NCBI GenBank assembly: GCA_929200395.1
Contig: CAKMZJ010000011.1
Span: forward strand, 1 to 38,968
Length of the DNA stretch: 38,968 nucleotides
DNA from: Candidatus Gorgonimonas eunicellae
GTDB lineage: Bacteria > Pseudomonadota > Gammaproteobacteria > Pseudomonadales > Endozoicomonadaceae
Direction of reading: 5' to 3'
Part shown: positions 19,001-26,764 of the stretch, piece after piece
How the letters are laid out: every line of letters starts with the position of its first letter
How positions within the stretch are numbered: position 1 is the stretch's first letter
Position numbers and translations under genes: made by a program
The notes under the pieces: model-generated
Seen by the model: only the letters and a program-made list of their open reading frames with translations
Databases searched by the model: none
Told to the model about the DNA's origin: nothing

Positions 19001-19121
19001 AAACTTAGTAGGCGAAAAGCTCTATAATCACTTAGGAATGACTAATGGAACTTTTCCTTTATTAGCATTACTAAACTTTTTATTTTTATTTAACAGTCGT
19101 ATAAATAAAAATAATTTATAA
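16002..19121 (+). CDS. 1039-residue orphan protein, possible effector
   Basis: I do not recognise the family with confidence. The N-terminal half carries several Pro-led helical units such as IPKKLRTNKQLYECI, LPTKILKENPELILVA and IPEKIFTKKLLVKFI. They recall the DUF4116-type helical repeats of Legionella-like and amoeba-associated bacteria. The second half (about residues 600-950) looks like a globular domain with distinctive conserved-looking stretches: LPRCAFHCEDEPEVY, FFKPEQGLLNACHDLG and RPDYGYTGLRDFGDFELFG. No signal peptide or membrane segment is visible. The last ~13 codons lie in DNA similar to the leader of the gene at 14464, so the native C-terminus may have been replaced when the region was rearranged. 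It lies between the two copies of the A/B duplication. Confidence 0.75.
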   Translation: MQAVNNNTTFNYNNADINSKVSHDRKISNQLPILQLSPTIDLKTVNISHIPFNIEEYKLIMHFKNGGDITSLSDKQLTILSKLYIFSQEDFIALDSRYSFLTQLQHQRKIDFCRSPEMIKKMPLTCLQIFNSGDYSFIQYISKDDQTQQMCDLAFNYYSGFFEYFNDKFKNIKMCINYIKNSCNIDISLIPKKLRTNKQLYECIIARIKNEANNLVEGNKVNQKNIRGIELLPTKILKENPELILVACIVDTSAIAKFLPELITEEIIINLVTVLIDDTSIKYLDINSPLAQIKQFYYSEKESISLIGRYFEKYNSKLQQLIEKKLDISNKQVPSSQKTTVNYKNSLDYRDLEENLKADEQIIINLLKDNIRNIYFVDSKHLTKKICQEVFNNLPIERSTTCGRIEYRKIIENKCDFILEIPIDFRTVEMWFYLCTRRDRGYISEIPEKIFTKKLLVKFIDEYIQWNNSFDIKFLEILFALKFFDDNMKAKILANSLQVASRFSTVVFAILKSTKIPNAFKNDFLQHITTGNFYFPVVKPKELYSRINPLQSAISAPFVTELLSSCYKFNNPYKFNLSDVAQELDAYIQNSKQKTLPINNAIEVFAGAEVRGGRTIQVNISASIAKFYKFRKSNESLESFTAEAYFLEFLEKTENGRRLKQQLKSDIPIINKLVSMPITQLPRCAFHCEDEPEVYTNSQGVKCADVIVFSCSKDYLEYAHKKDINNPQNIFFKPEQGLLNACHDLGVFMSYGIYYTNTLPAYHLGKYDRNWTALHMLLRRLSCKPIRSFFDLNERNDFNMVGKMESWDSTATERPDYGYTGLRDFGDFELFGNISSTLERAGCQQLKLFSNITQKILAANTVSECLLAAILLYARLHKQSSNYHYKNIEAKKNMADFIESIFSNFLLGITQGKTSNIQEFMELSSADYTQWLERTVTEILYWTASQPTVEEVKEANIKFNDTQTNITDCFSTHINQGKLPSKLYDEINIDKNIKYPKQFTNLVGEKLYNHLGMTNGTFPLLALLNFLFLFNSRINKNNL

Positions 19122-19203
19122 AGGTAAATAAAAAAATAGGTAGACTTGGTTGCTCAAGTACTCCAGAATTTTCAGTTCCTAATATCAACATCAACAGATA
19201 ATA
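19083..19203 (+). pseudogene. Collapsed second copy of the NPF-repeat gene (family A)
   Basis: The leader of the gene at 14464 reappears here (TATAAATAAAAATAA and AGGTAAATAAAAAA), but the ATG has become ATA. It is joined almost directly to DNA that would code the last ~20 residues, STPEFSVPNININ plus stop, compared with STEFSFPGINHNW plus stop in the intact gene. About 0.95 kb in the middle is missing. The remnant overlaps the 3' end of the 1039-residue gene. Confidence 0.75.
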
Positions 19204-19252
19204 AAATTCATGTATTATTAACAGATATACACAGAGGTAGTAGTTAAAATTT

Positions 19253-21739
19253 CTAGACCTCAGTTGTCTTCTGTGTGGAAGATAAGTCATCATGATTTAC
19301 TACTACAACAGTGAAGCGACCATTAGTTATTTTTGGAGATTTATGCTCTGATTTATTAAGTAAAGAATCATTTTCTTCACTATGATTAAAAAGTTGATCA
19401 ATATTCGATCGATTTGGATGATGATTAGTTTTACCAACTGTTGTTATAATATTTCGAAAAGTATTTAAAATATCAACCAAGTCAGGTTCAAAGTCTGTAG
19501 CTTGAAATTTTTCTAATTTCTCTGAAAAACCAGTTTTTTCTATAGCCTTTACGACTATTTTAAGATAATCTTCTACACTGTCAACTTGGTTCAGTTGGTT
19601 AAAAATAGAATCTTGAAACTGACTACGTAAATTAGAAAGTTGGTTACTTTGTAAAACACTTTTTATAGCTTTACGATTAAACTCACCTACACGAGGTTCC
19701 CATATAATACCCTTACCAGTATCACAAGTTGATAGAAAAACGTATAGTGCTCCTACTTTTTTTGCTATTTCAGTTGTAATGCTTGTTGATAACGAAGATG
19801 CTGTCGTGCTATTAATAGTTTGTGCAGGTGGAGAGCTAGGCGTTAAAAATTTAGAGGTGGCTTTTTTAATTATATTATTTTTAGGTGCATATGGATCTGC
19901 CATAGAAAACAGGGCAGTAAATGCAGTAACTAGGTAGCGAAAAATTAAGTAACCTTTAAAAGATTGTAACTCTTGTTTTAGTTGGCGATGCTCGCAACGG
20001 TGAATATCAACAAACATCCAAGTAGTAACGGAAATAGATGCACAAACACTGGATAAAACCAGAATTCGATTAGCTTCTTTAAGTCCTTCACTTGAAGCAG
20101 TTAATAGGTTGCTAACTAATGACCTCAAAGAATGGGTTAAAAAATTAGTGTCTCCGCCACTATAGCCAAATAAATTTTTGCATATATTAGGAATGCAATA
20201 AGGCAGAACGATACTAGTGCTACCTAAAAGTAAACCAGGCAATAATATAAGAGGAGCAAATAATTTAAGTTTTTCAGCATTAAAGTGCCCTTTATTTGCT
20301 TCTTTTGCTCGAAGGACAAGAGCTTCAGCAAACAAGGTACTAAACATAATATTACCAGCTTGAAATATAGGAATATATGGAGGTATATTTATAAGTGAAA
20401 GTACACTACCACCGAGAGATGTCGCATCTTTAAGTGTATTAAGCAAAATACTTGACCACATTAAAGGCTTAGAGCCATGAGGGTTGTTTTTTCCAGAGCG
20501 ATATATCCTAATTGAATTCATTAAAGAGCCATGTGTTATGGCAATAGAGCAATAAACAGCCATAATTGTGCCAATGATATTTTCATTAGGAAAATTATTG
20601 GAAACATAGCCTTCGGCAGTTGAATTAGCTATGGTCATTGCCCAATAAACCATATGCAACATAAGCATAGCTGTAGGGCTTAACATTTTATCAATAATAT
20701 GCGAACAAGATGTGCGCCAAATTGGTTTATCTACCGATGCTATGTTTTCCAAAGAAATATCAATGTTTTCATATAAATCAGTATCGATTGTGAGTCTACC
20801 AATAGTTAGACAATAAATTAGCAACAGCTCTTCTAGTTGATTAAATTCTTCAATGCTAACATGAATGTCATTATTATTTATAGACTGACGAATATTATTG
20901 AGTATTACTGGGCGAAGAAAATTTAATAGTTCGTTATTAGAAGAAAAGCTACTTATTATATTTTTAAAGCTAACTCTAGCAATTAACCAATCAATTATTT
21001 CTTTAACAGATTTATAATTATTGTCTTCTACCAAACTTAATAAAGCATTAAGCTCTAGTATTATTCTGTCGCACAAATTATCTACTGGATTGCTTCTGTT
21101 TTTTAGTGAGGTAGTAATAAATTCATAGATAGTTCCGATTTCAATATTTTGATTCGATAGATTTTTAACTCCAAATATCCCTATATTTATCAGATCATGT
21201 ATGATGCTGTTGATTTTATTTTGCAGAAATATTTTTTTTGATTCACTTGATATTATAAACTGTCTAGTTGCTGGAGTTATACATTCTTCAACAGTAGCTA
21301 ACGATTCCATGGATTGTGCAGTCACAGCTGAATAATCTGATTTTTGTTGCATTGTCGAGGTTGTAGCTATATTGGTTTCAGTATCATCAAACATGATGCT
21401 ACCAACTGGAGTCAACGGCATTCCAGAAATCCATTCAGAAGAATTCATTACTTTATTGTTATCTTCTGTTAAATTAGCAATATTAACACTAGAAATATTG
21501 CGATTTGTAATAACTGGATGTTCTTCTGGAGGCTTCAATATTTGAGAACTATGTTGTTTAGAATATACTTGACTAGTATGTGTTGATTGTTGGAATTGTG
21601 AAGTATCTATACCTCTAAAATCTGAAATAGAATGTCTATGATTTCCATGTTTTTTAATATTTTCTGTAGATTGTATATTTACATTAAGTGATTTTAAATT
21701 GGGTATGCTAGAATAGATAGCAGAAGTTACTTCAGACAT
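19253..21739 (-). CDS. 828-residue polytopic membrane protein of unknown function (family B, intact copy)
   Basis: No known family is recognised. Residues 1 to about 150 are Ser/Thr/Gln-rich and probably disordered. Residues 150-350 look helical and soluble. From about residue 360 to 650 there are roughly six to eight hydrophobic segments, for example MLMLHMVYWAMTIA, IIGTIMAVYCSIAI, LILLPGLLLGSTSIVLPY and LVLSSVCASISVTTW. The C-terminal ~170 residues are soluble and end in KTTEV, which fits a class I PDZ-binding tail. AAGG about 7 nt before the ATG supports the start. It is divergent from aroB and convergent with the 1039-residue gene. Integration into a host membrane after export is possible but is inference. 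Confidence 0.78.
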   Translation of the reverse strand: MSEVTSAIYSSIPNLKSLNVNIQSTENIKKHGNHRHSISDFRGIDTSQFQQSTHTSQVYSKQHSSQILKPPEEHPVITNRNISSVNIANLTEDNNKVMNSSEWISGMPLTPVGSIMFDDTETNIATTSTMQQKSDYSAVTAQSMESLATVEECITPATRQFIISSESKKIFLQNKINSIIHDLINIGIFGVKNLSNQNIEIGTIYEFITTSLKNRSNPVDNLCDRIILELNALLSLVEDNNYKSVKEIIDWLIARVSFKNIISSFSSNNELLNFLRPVILNNIRQSINNNDIHVSIEEFNQLEELLLIYCLTIGRLTIDTDLYENIDISLENIASVDKPIWRTSCSHIIDKMLSPTAMLMLHMVYWAMTIANSTAEGYVSNNFPNENIIGTIMAVYCSIAITHGSLMNSIRIYRSGKNNPHGSKPLMWSSILLNTLKDATSLGGSVLSLINIPPYIPIFQAGNIMFSTLFAEALVLRAKEANKGHFNAEKLKLFAPLILLPGLLLGSTSIVLPYCIPNICKNLFGYSGGDTNFLTHSLRSLVSNLLTASSEGLKEANRILVLSSVCASISVTTWMFVDIHRCEHRQLKQELQSFKGYLIFRYLVTAFTALFSMADPYAPKNNIIKKATSKFLTPSSPPAQTINSTTASSLSTSITTEIAKKVGALYVFLSTCDTGKGIIWEPRVGEFNRKAIKSVLQSNQLSNLRSQFQDSIFNQLNQVDSVEDYLKIVVKAIEKTGFSEKLEKFQATDFEPDLVDILNTFRNIITTVGKTNHHPNRSNIDQLFNHSEENDSLLNKSEHKSPKITNGRFTVVVVNHDDLSSTQKTTEV

Positions 21740-21945
21740 TATTTACCTTATTTATTTTATAGAGTTATTCGCATAGTTAGATTTTATTTGTTTATAGAGT
21801 TATGAAATTACAGAAAAGTTCATTACAAAAAAGCAAAGAAAAATATGGATTAATTGCTTGCTTATCTTGCTAAAGTTATTATTTTCGAGTAAAAGGGTAT
21901 TAATTTAATAACTAACTTTTCTTAATATTAAAATAGCTTACAAAC

Positions 21946-23022
21946 ATGAAAATTATTAACTGTAAATTTAGCAAAGAACAGTACCCAGTATTTATTGGGG
22001 ATACAGTTTTAACTGATGCATCAATATGGAAACCATATTTGAAAAATAATGAAATAGTAATTATTACTTGTAAGCAAGTAGCTAGTTTATATTTAACAAC
22101 ACTACAAAAAACGCTATCTGATTATCACCCCGAAGTTATCGTCTTAGATAATGGTGAGCAAGTAAAAACATTAGAGCAGTTTAATCATATAATTAATACT
22201 TTATTAGTAGCTAAACATGGGCGTAAAACAACTTTAATTGCTTTAGGCGGTGGCAGTATAGGTGACTTAGTTGGTTTTGTAGCATCTTGCTTTTTACGTG
22301 GCGTTGATTTGATTCAAGTACCTACAACATTATTAGCACAAGTGGATTCTTCTATGGGTGGCAAAAATGGAGTTAATAATGCGTATGGAAAAAATTTAAT
22401 TGGAACATTTTACCACCCTAAAGCAGTGTTTATAAACCCCAACACTATTGCAACTCTTAGTCACCGAGATTTTGCTTCAGGATTAGCAGAAGTAGTAAAA
22501 TATAGTTTGATTTATGATAGTGATTTTTATAATTGGCTAGCAGAAAATATTAAGTTAATAAATCAGCAACATCAATTAATAATACAAGAAATGATTTATC
22601 GAACTATAAAAATTAAATTAGCAATAGTATTAGAAGATGAATATGACAACAATAAAAGAGCAATTTGTAACTTCGGTCATAGCTTTGGACATGCTATTGA
22701 ACGTTTTTTTGACTATAAAAAATATTTACATGGTGAAGCTGTTGCTATTGGAATGGCTATTGCTAGTAAAATATCTTATCAATTAGAATCTTTAACTATA
22801 GCAGAAGTAAACAGGTTATTAACTTTATTGCAACAATTAAACTTACCTACTGATTTACCTAAAGAAATAACTATTAATAAACTAGTTGAACTAATGAAAA
22901 CTGATAAAAAGAATCAATATGGTAACTTCAATATAGTAATATTAAGTAATATGGGGGAAGCTAGCTTATGGAATAACGTAACAGCAACAACACTAAAAAA
23001 TCATCTTAATCAATTCTTATAA
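21946..23022 (+). CDS. aroB: 3-dehydroquinate synthase
   Basis: Second step of the shikimate pathway, converting DAHP to 3-dehydroquinate with NAD and a divalent metal, in the cytoplasm. The 358-residue product equals the family length. Visible motifs: the NAD-binding GGGSIGDLVGF from about residue 101, the PTTLLAQVDSSMGGKNGVN substrate loop, GLAEVVKYSLI, and the metal-ligand histidines in NFGHSFGHAIE and YLHGEAVAIGM. No clear Shine-Dalgarno precedes the ATG. No aroK lies upstream, unlike the usual gammaproteobacterial aroKB arrangement. An intact gene implies that the organism still makes aromatic compounds, unlike the most reduced intracellular bacteria. Confidence 0.97.
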   Translation: MKIINCKFSKEQYPVFIGDTVLTDASIWKPYLKNNEIVIITCKQVASLYLTTLQKTLSDYHPEVIVLDNGEQVKTLEQFNHIINTLLVAKHGRKTTLIALGGGSIGDLVGFVASCFLRGVDLIQVPTTLLAQVDSSMGGKNGVNNAYGKNLIGTFYHPKAVFINPNTIATLSHRDFASGLAEVVKYSLIYDSDFYNWLAENIKLINQQHQLIIQEMIYRTIKIKLAIVLEDEYDNNKRAICNFGHSFGHAIERFFDYKKYLHGEAVAIGMAIASKISYQLESLTIAEVNRLLTLLQQLNLPTDLPKEITINKLVELMKTDKKNQYGNFNIVILSNMGEASLWNNVTATTLKNHLNQFL

Positions 23023-23110
23023 CTAACTTAAGCTACGAATTTAAAATTATTTGTTAATCTATAACATAAAAAACTGAACTACCCACAAATATATGCCTAT
23101 GTAAAACTAG

Positions 23111-23133
23111 GTAATATTTAAAATAAATATTAC
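23111..23133 (+). terminator. AT-rich perfect hairpin downstream of aroB
   Basis: GTAATATTTA (23111-23120) and TAAATATTAC (23124-23133) pair perfectly around AAA, and TGTTTTA follows. It lies 88 nt after the aroB stop. It may be a weak terminator for aroB or an operator for the gene at 23227. Confidence 0.4.
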
Positions 23134-23226
23134 TGTTTTAAGGTTAGCAATATATTTCATATTTGAATATACATTTTTATATAGCTTAGTAAAAAATTCT
23201 AATAATTAATTAAATGGAGATATATT

Positions 23227-23661
23227 ATGCTGTATTTTTATATGACAACTGATATAAATAAAATAGCTAAAATTAAAGATAAACAAGATACCACACCTTG
23301 CATTAAAAAACCTGTTGGGGCATTTCTCGGAACATGTGCTGCTATAAGTTCCTATATAGTAGGGGTACCATTAGTAAGTTCTGTTTGTTATGTATACTCA
23401 GCTAACAAATTTGGTAATGCAATTGATAAATGTCTAGAATCAAGAACAGTTAAGCCAGAAAAAGCAAAAATTTTACAAATGGAAGCATGTCAAGATATTT
23501 TAGAAGCAGCAGGTGTTAGCATAGCTAACAGTTTAGTACCAAAAAATAGTTCTTGTATTACTAGGTTAGGATATTGTTATATAGGTGATTCTGTAGGTAA
23601 TTCATTTAGCGATATTATAAAAAAATATTCAATACATGAAATTAAAGAAAGTAATAGTTAA
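23227..23661 (+). CDS. Small Cys-containing hydrophobic protein of unknown function
   Basis: A 144-residue protein of no recognised family. Residues about 34-62 (GAFLGTCAAISSYIVGVPLVSSVCYVYS) are hydrophobic and may form one or two membrane passes or a glycine-zipper-like helix pair. A second weaker apolar stretch is near residue 95. Seven cysteines are spread along the chain. A strong GGAG stands 7 nt before the ATG. An ATG five codons later (MTTDIN) is an alternative start. The gene is followed by a long hairpin and converges with the kinase gene. Confidence 0.65.
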   Translation: MLYFYMTTDINKIAKIKDKQDTTPCIKKPVGAFLGTCAAISSYIVGVPLVSSVCYVYSANKFGNAIDKCLESRTVKPEKAKILQMEACQDILEAAGVSIANSLVPKNSSCITRLGYCYIGDSVGNSFSDIIKKYSIHEIKESNS

Positions 23662-23671
23662 TCCCAAAGCG

Positions 23672-23734
23672 GTGATGTTCACAAATCCGTGTGATGTATT
23701 AAAACATATAATACGGATTTATGAACACCCTCAC
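23672..23734. terminator. Long imperfect hairpin between convergent genes
   Basis: The left arm, GTGATGTTCACAAATCCGTG and onward from 23672, pairs with a right arm ending at 23734. The shared core is AAATCCGT/ACGGATTT, with G-U wobbles in the middle and a 2-nt difference at the base. It is about 28 nt per arm. It lies 11 nt after the small hydrophobic gene and 35 nt before the kinase gene's 3' end. It could terminate both, or be the remnant of a small inverted-repeat element, as no clean U-tract is seen. Confidence 0.5.
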
Positions 23735-23768
23735 TAAATTAGACTGTCTTAGAGCATTTTAGTATAAC

Positions 23769-25169
23769 TTATATTATTGTTCTATTTTCAATTATTTTAG
23801 TAAGTTGTTTTAAATGCTGTTCTAAAATTTTTTGTTCTCTATTATAAGATAGTGCGGATTTATCTTTACTGCAATCGATAATATCTAATGCTTCATCGTT
23901 GTTTAATTCGTTATTGGTTTGTAATAGAAGATCTTTGTTTTTTTTTAAGTTAACTAATCTTTTCATTGTTATTTGTTTTTCAAACTCTAATTCTAAATTA
24001 CTAAGACCAGATAATCTTTGGGGTGATATAATATTAAGAGCTTGCTCTAATGATAATCTATCTTCAGGTTTTTCTGCTAGCATTCCTAAAACTATTTGCT
24101 TTAAATCGTTTGGGATATCAGTTTTATTGGTAAATTCGTGGATAGCCTTGTTATATCTTCGATAATTAAAGCAAAAATTATTATTTTTAAACTCATCAAC
24201 AAAGATAATTTCTTTTTTTAACATAATGTATAATAGTGTTAAACCTATGCAATAAATATCTAAACATTTACCATTTACATATTTCTCTGTTCCAAACATT
24301 TCTGGAGGTAAAAACACACAAGTACCAAGAAAGTTTTCAGCATTAATTTGATCGTTACTATCCATAGGAATTACAGAACCGAAATCTATTATTGTAACCT
24401 CTCCTAGCTGATTAACTAATATATTAGAGCTTTTTATATCACCATGAATACATTTAGCTTTATTATGAAATATTGACACCTTCTCGATTATTTGACGTGT
24501 TATTATTCGTGTTAAATCATAGCAGAAATTTTGTTGTGCTATGATTTCACCACTAGAAATATCTATATAAGAATTATTATTTAATGGCTTATAATCGATA
24601 TAACCTTCTAATATATTACCCTTATATTCAGACACTAGTTGTATTATCATATTGTTATGATCTATAAATAACTTAGCAGGCACACCCATGAGAATATTAT
24701 ACTCTAACTCTTCTTTAGCGTATTTGACATACTTATTAAAATGCCGGTGATCATCATCATTAAGCAGAAATTCTTTAGTAATACCCAGCTTAGATACAGA
24801 TAATATATAGTGTTTACATTTTTTTTTGCTTATAGGAACACGAAAAAGTTGATTGGACTGTTTTCCTTTTGTAATACTGTTATTATCTAATTTAGAAACC
24901 ATATAAACTGCACCGTTACCTCCTATACCTAAGCAATATACACTATCTTTATCCTCTTGATCTTTTATATGATATAATTTCTTGATATTGTCGCTGCTAA
25001 TACGTTTATTGGTGATATTTTTTAAAATAATATTTTTTTTAGCCGGAGCAGTAATAGTAATATTTTTATTATATGTTTTTTTTATATTATCATACGGGCT
25101 AAGTTTTTTAGGTGCTGGTAATATACTATTGTCATTATTTAATTTATTATTAATTGTGGTAAACATCAT
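23769..25169 (-). CDS. Eukaryotic-like Ser/Thr protein kinase
   Basis: A 466-residue protein with a Hanks-type kinase domain at about residues 78-382. Visible elements: the glycine loop GIGGNG (81-86), a likely ATP-anchoring Lys in RVPISK (K115), the catalytic loop HGDIKSSN (242-249, with D244 and N249), the metal-binding DFG (262-264), PPE in place of APE (288-290), the helix-F Asp in CLDIYCIGL (D304), and the final Arg in EDRLSLEQAL (R371). All catalytic residues seem present, so activity is expected. About 75 disordered residues precede the domain and about 85 helical residues follow. There is no PASTA or transmembrane part, unlike bacterial PknB-type receptors, so it may be a soluble secreted kinase. 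The start has two adjacent ATGs and a weak ribosome site. Confidence 0.88.
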   Translation of the reverse strand: MMFTTINNKLNNDNSILPAPKKLSPYDNIKKTYNKNITITAPAKKNIILKNITNKRISSDNIKKLYHIKDQEDKDSVYCLGIGGNGAVYMVSKLDNNSITKGKQSNQLFRVPISKKKCKHYILSVSKLGITKEFLLNDDDHRHFNKYVKYAKEELEYNILMGVPAKLFIDHNNMIIQLVSEYKGNILEGYIDYKPLNNNSYIDISSGEIIAQQNFCYDLTRIITRQIIEKVSIFHNKAKCIHGDIKSSNILVNQLGEVTIIDFGSVIPMDSNDQINAENFLGTCVFLPPEMFGTEKYVNGKCLDIYCIGLTLLYIMLKKEIIFVDEFKNNNFCFNYRRYNKAIHEFTNKTDIPNDLKQIVLGMLAEKPEDRLSLEQALNIISPQRLSGLSNLELEFEKQITMKRLVNLKKNKDLLLQTNNELNNDEALDIIDCSKDKSALSYNREQKILEQHLKQLTKIIENRTII

Positions 25170-25482
25170 AAAAACTCATTTAAAAGTTATATAAAAAATA
25201 AAACAAGTAGAATTTTAGCTATACTGTAGCTAGCTCTAATATTATAATTAAAATTTATCTATTAAAACATAAATTTTAGTTGTAATATTAAACACATTTA
25301 AAGATAATAGTATATCATTCGATATCGCCTAAAATACATGTTTTTACTGATGTTGCTGTTTCTTATTTAAAATTACTATTAATAAGCACTCATAAAGTTT
25401 AAAAACTAATTTTTTTATTTAGGTATAAGGCGTATATACTTTAAATTATATAAATATCATATTTTTTTTTAGAGATGAAAGC
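25170..25482. other. 313-nt divergent promoter region, kinase / MFS transporter
   Basis: No gene is seen. It must contain promoters for the kinase gene on the minus strand and the transporter on the plus strand. It is AT-rich with several partial -10-like strings and the palindrome AGCTAGCT near 25230. I cannot single out a convincing promoter or operator. Confidence 0.4.
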
Positions 25483-26712
25483 ATGAAAAAATTTATCGCT
25501 CCTCTATCAGGGCTTTTTATATTTTCATTAGCTAGTGGCTATTTAATGACGTTAATCCCACTGCAACAACATGAAATTATAAAGGCAAGTCAAAATTTAA
25601 TTGGGCTAACTGCTTCTGCTTTCTATTTTGGCTTATTAATAGCATCTTTTAATGTAGAAACCATAGTAACTAGAATAGGCCATATAAGATCATTTGCTGG
25701 TTTTATGGCTATATTGTGTTCATCAACTTTAGCACTAGGATTAAGTGAAAATCAAATTATCTGGATATTATTACGCTTTATAGCCGGCATGGCTACTGCT
25801 GGAGCATATGTAGTTATAGAATCTTGGTTATTAGTAAGTAGTAGTCCTAAAACGCGTGGAAGAGTAGTTTCTATTTATATGATATCTTTATATGGTGCTC
25901 AGGCTATAGGTCAAATATTTATTGGTATATTTCCAAAAGATTCATTGACTCCTTTAATACTAATTGGTATTTTATTAGCTATTTCTATTTGTCCTCCTGT
26001 AATGTCTAGGCTACCACATCCAGAAATAGAATCGCCATCTAAATTAAATTTATTTAAACTTTTTAAGCTAACACCTTCAGGATTTTTAGGCTGCTTTATT
26101 GCAGGCGTTGTACTTGGTGCGTTTTATGGGTTGTTACCAATTTATTCTGCCAATGTGTTGCATCATTCAGATGAGAAGTTGTCATGGTTTATGACTTTTG
26201 CCTTATTTGGTGGCATGTTATTACAGTTTCCTGTTGGCTATTTATCTGATTACTTAGATAGACGTAAAGTATTAATAGGAATTAGCATATTAGGATGCTG
26301 TTTATGTACCATGATGATGTTATATAACTCAACTCATACTACACAGCTTGCTTTAATTTTCTTTATTGGTGGCACTGCTTTTACGCTTTATCCTGTTGCT
26401 ATAAGCCATGCTTCTGATCATTTAAGTGCTAATGATATCGTAGCTGGAGCGCAAGCATTATTATTATCTTATAGTTTTGGCTCTTGTATTGGTCCTCTTA
26501 TTGCATCTAGATTAATGGATTACTCGGATCAAGGGTTAATGATATTTTTTATTGCCTCTATGGGTTTTTTATCACTGTTCTTTATTGCAAGGTTGTTTTA
26601 TCGACCACTTATTTACACTTCAGAAGAACAATCTTTTGTGCCATTGCCACGTACTACACCTGTAGTATCACAAATAGATTCACGTGTACAAGATACTGAA
26701 AGCATGCAATAA
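25483..26712 (+). CDS. MFS transporter, YcaD-like
   Basis: A 409-residue inner-membrane carrier with about 12 hydrophobic segments, the normal length for the superfamily. The loop after TM2 (VETIVTRIGHIRSFAG) and the loop after TM8 (GYLSDYLDRRKVL) match MFS motif A in both halves. AGAYVVIESWLLVSSSPKTRGRVVSIYMISLYGAQAIGQ is typical of the YcaD group. The substrate is unknown. The C-terminal ~45 residues are soluble. dapF follows after 52 nt in the same direction and may be cotranscribed. A link between transport and the diaminopimelate/lysine pathway is only suggested by that proximity. Confidence 0.88.
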   Translation: MKKFIAPLSGLFIFSLASGYLMTLIPLQQHEIIKASQNLIGLTASAFYFGLLIASFNVETIVTRIGHIRSFAGFMAILCSSTLALGLSENQIIWILLRFIAGMATAGAYVVIESWLLVSSSPKTRGRVVSIYMISLYGAQAIGQIFIGIFPKDSLTPLILIGILLAISICPPVMSRLPHPEIESPSKLNLFKLFKLTPSGFLGCFIAGVVLGAFYGLLPIYSANVLHHSDEKLSWFMTFALFGGMLLQFPVGYLSDYLDRRKVLIGISILGCCLCTMMMLYNSTHTTQLALIFFIGGTAFTLYPVAISHASDHLSANDIVAGAQALLLSYSFGSCIGPLIASRLMDYSDQGLMIFFIASMGFLSLFFIARLFYRPLIYTSEEQSFVPLPRTTPVVSQIDSRVQDTESMQ

Positions 26713-26764
26713 TCAAATACTAGCTTGAAGATAATTAAAGCTTTAAAATTTATGGAATATAATA

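Noticed and set aside
21920-21930. CTTAATATT before aroB as a PmrA-box half site
   Set aside because: There is only one half site, in very AT-rich DNA, and aroB is not an effector gene. It is expected by chance.
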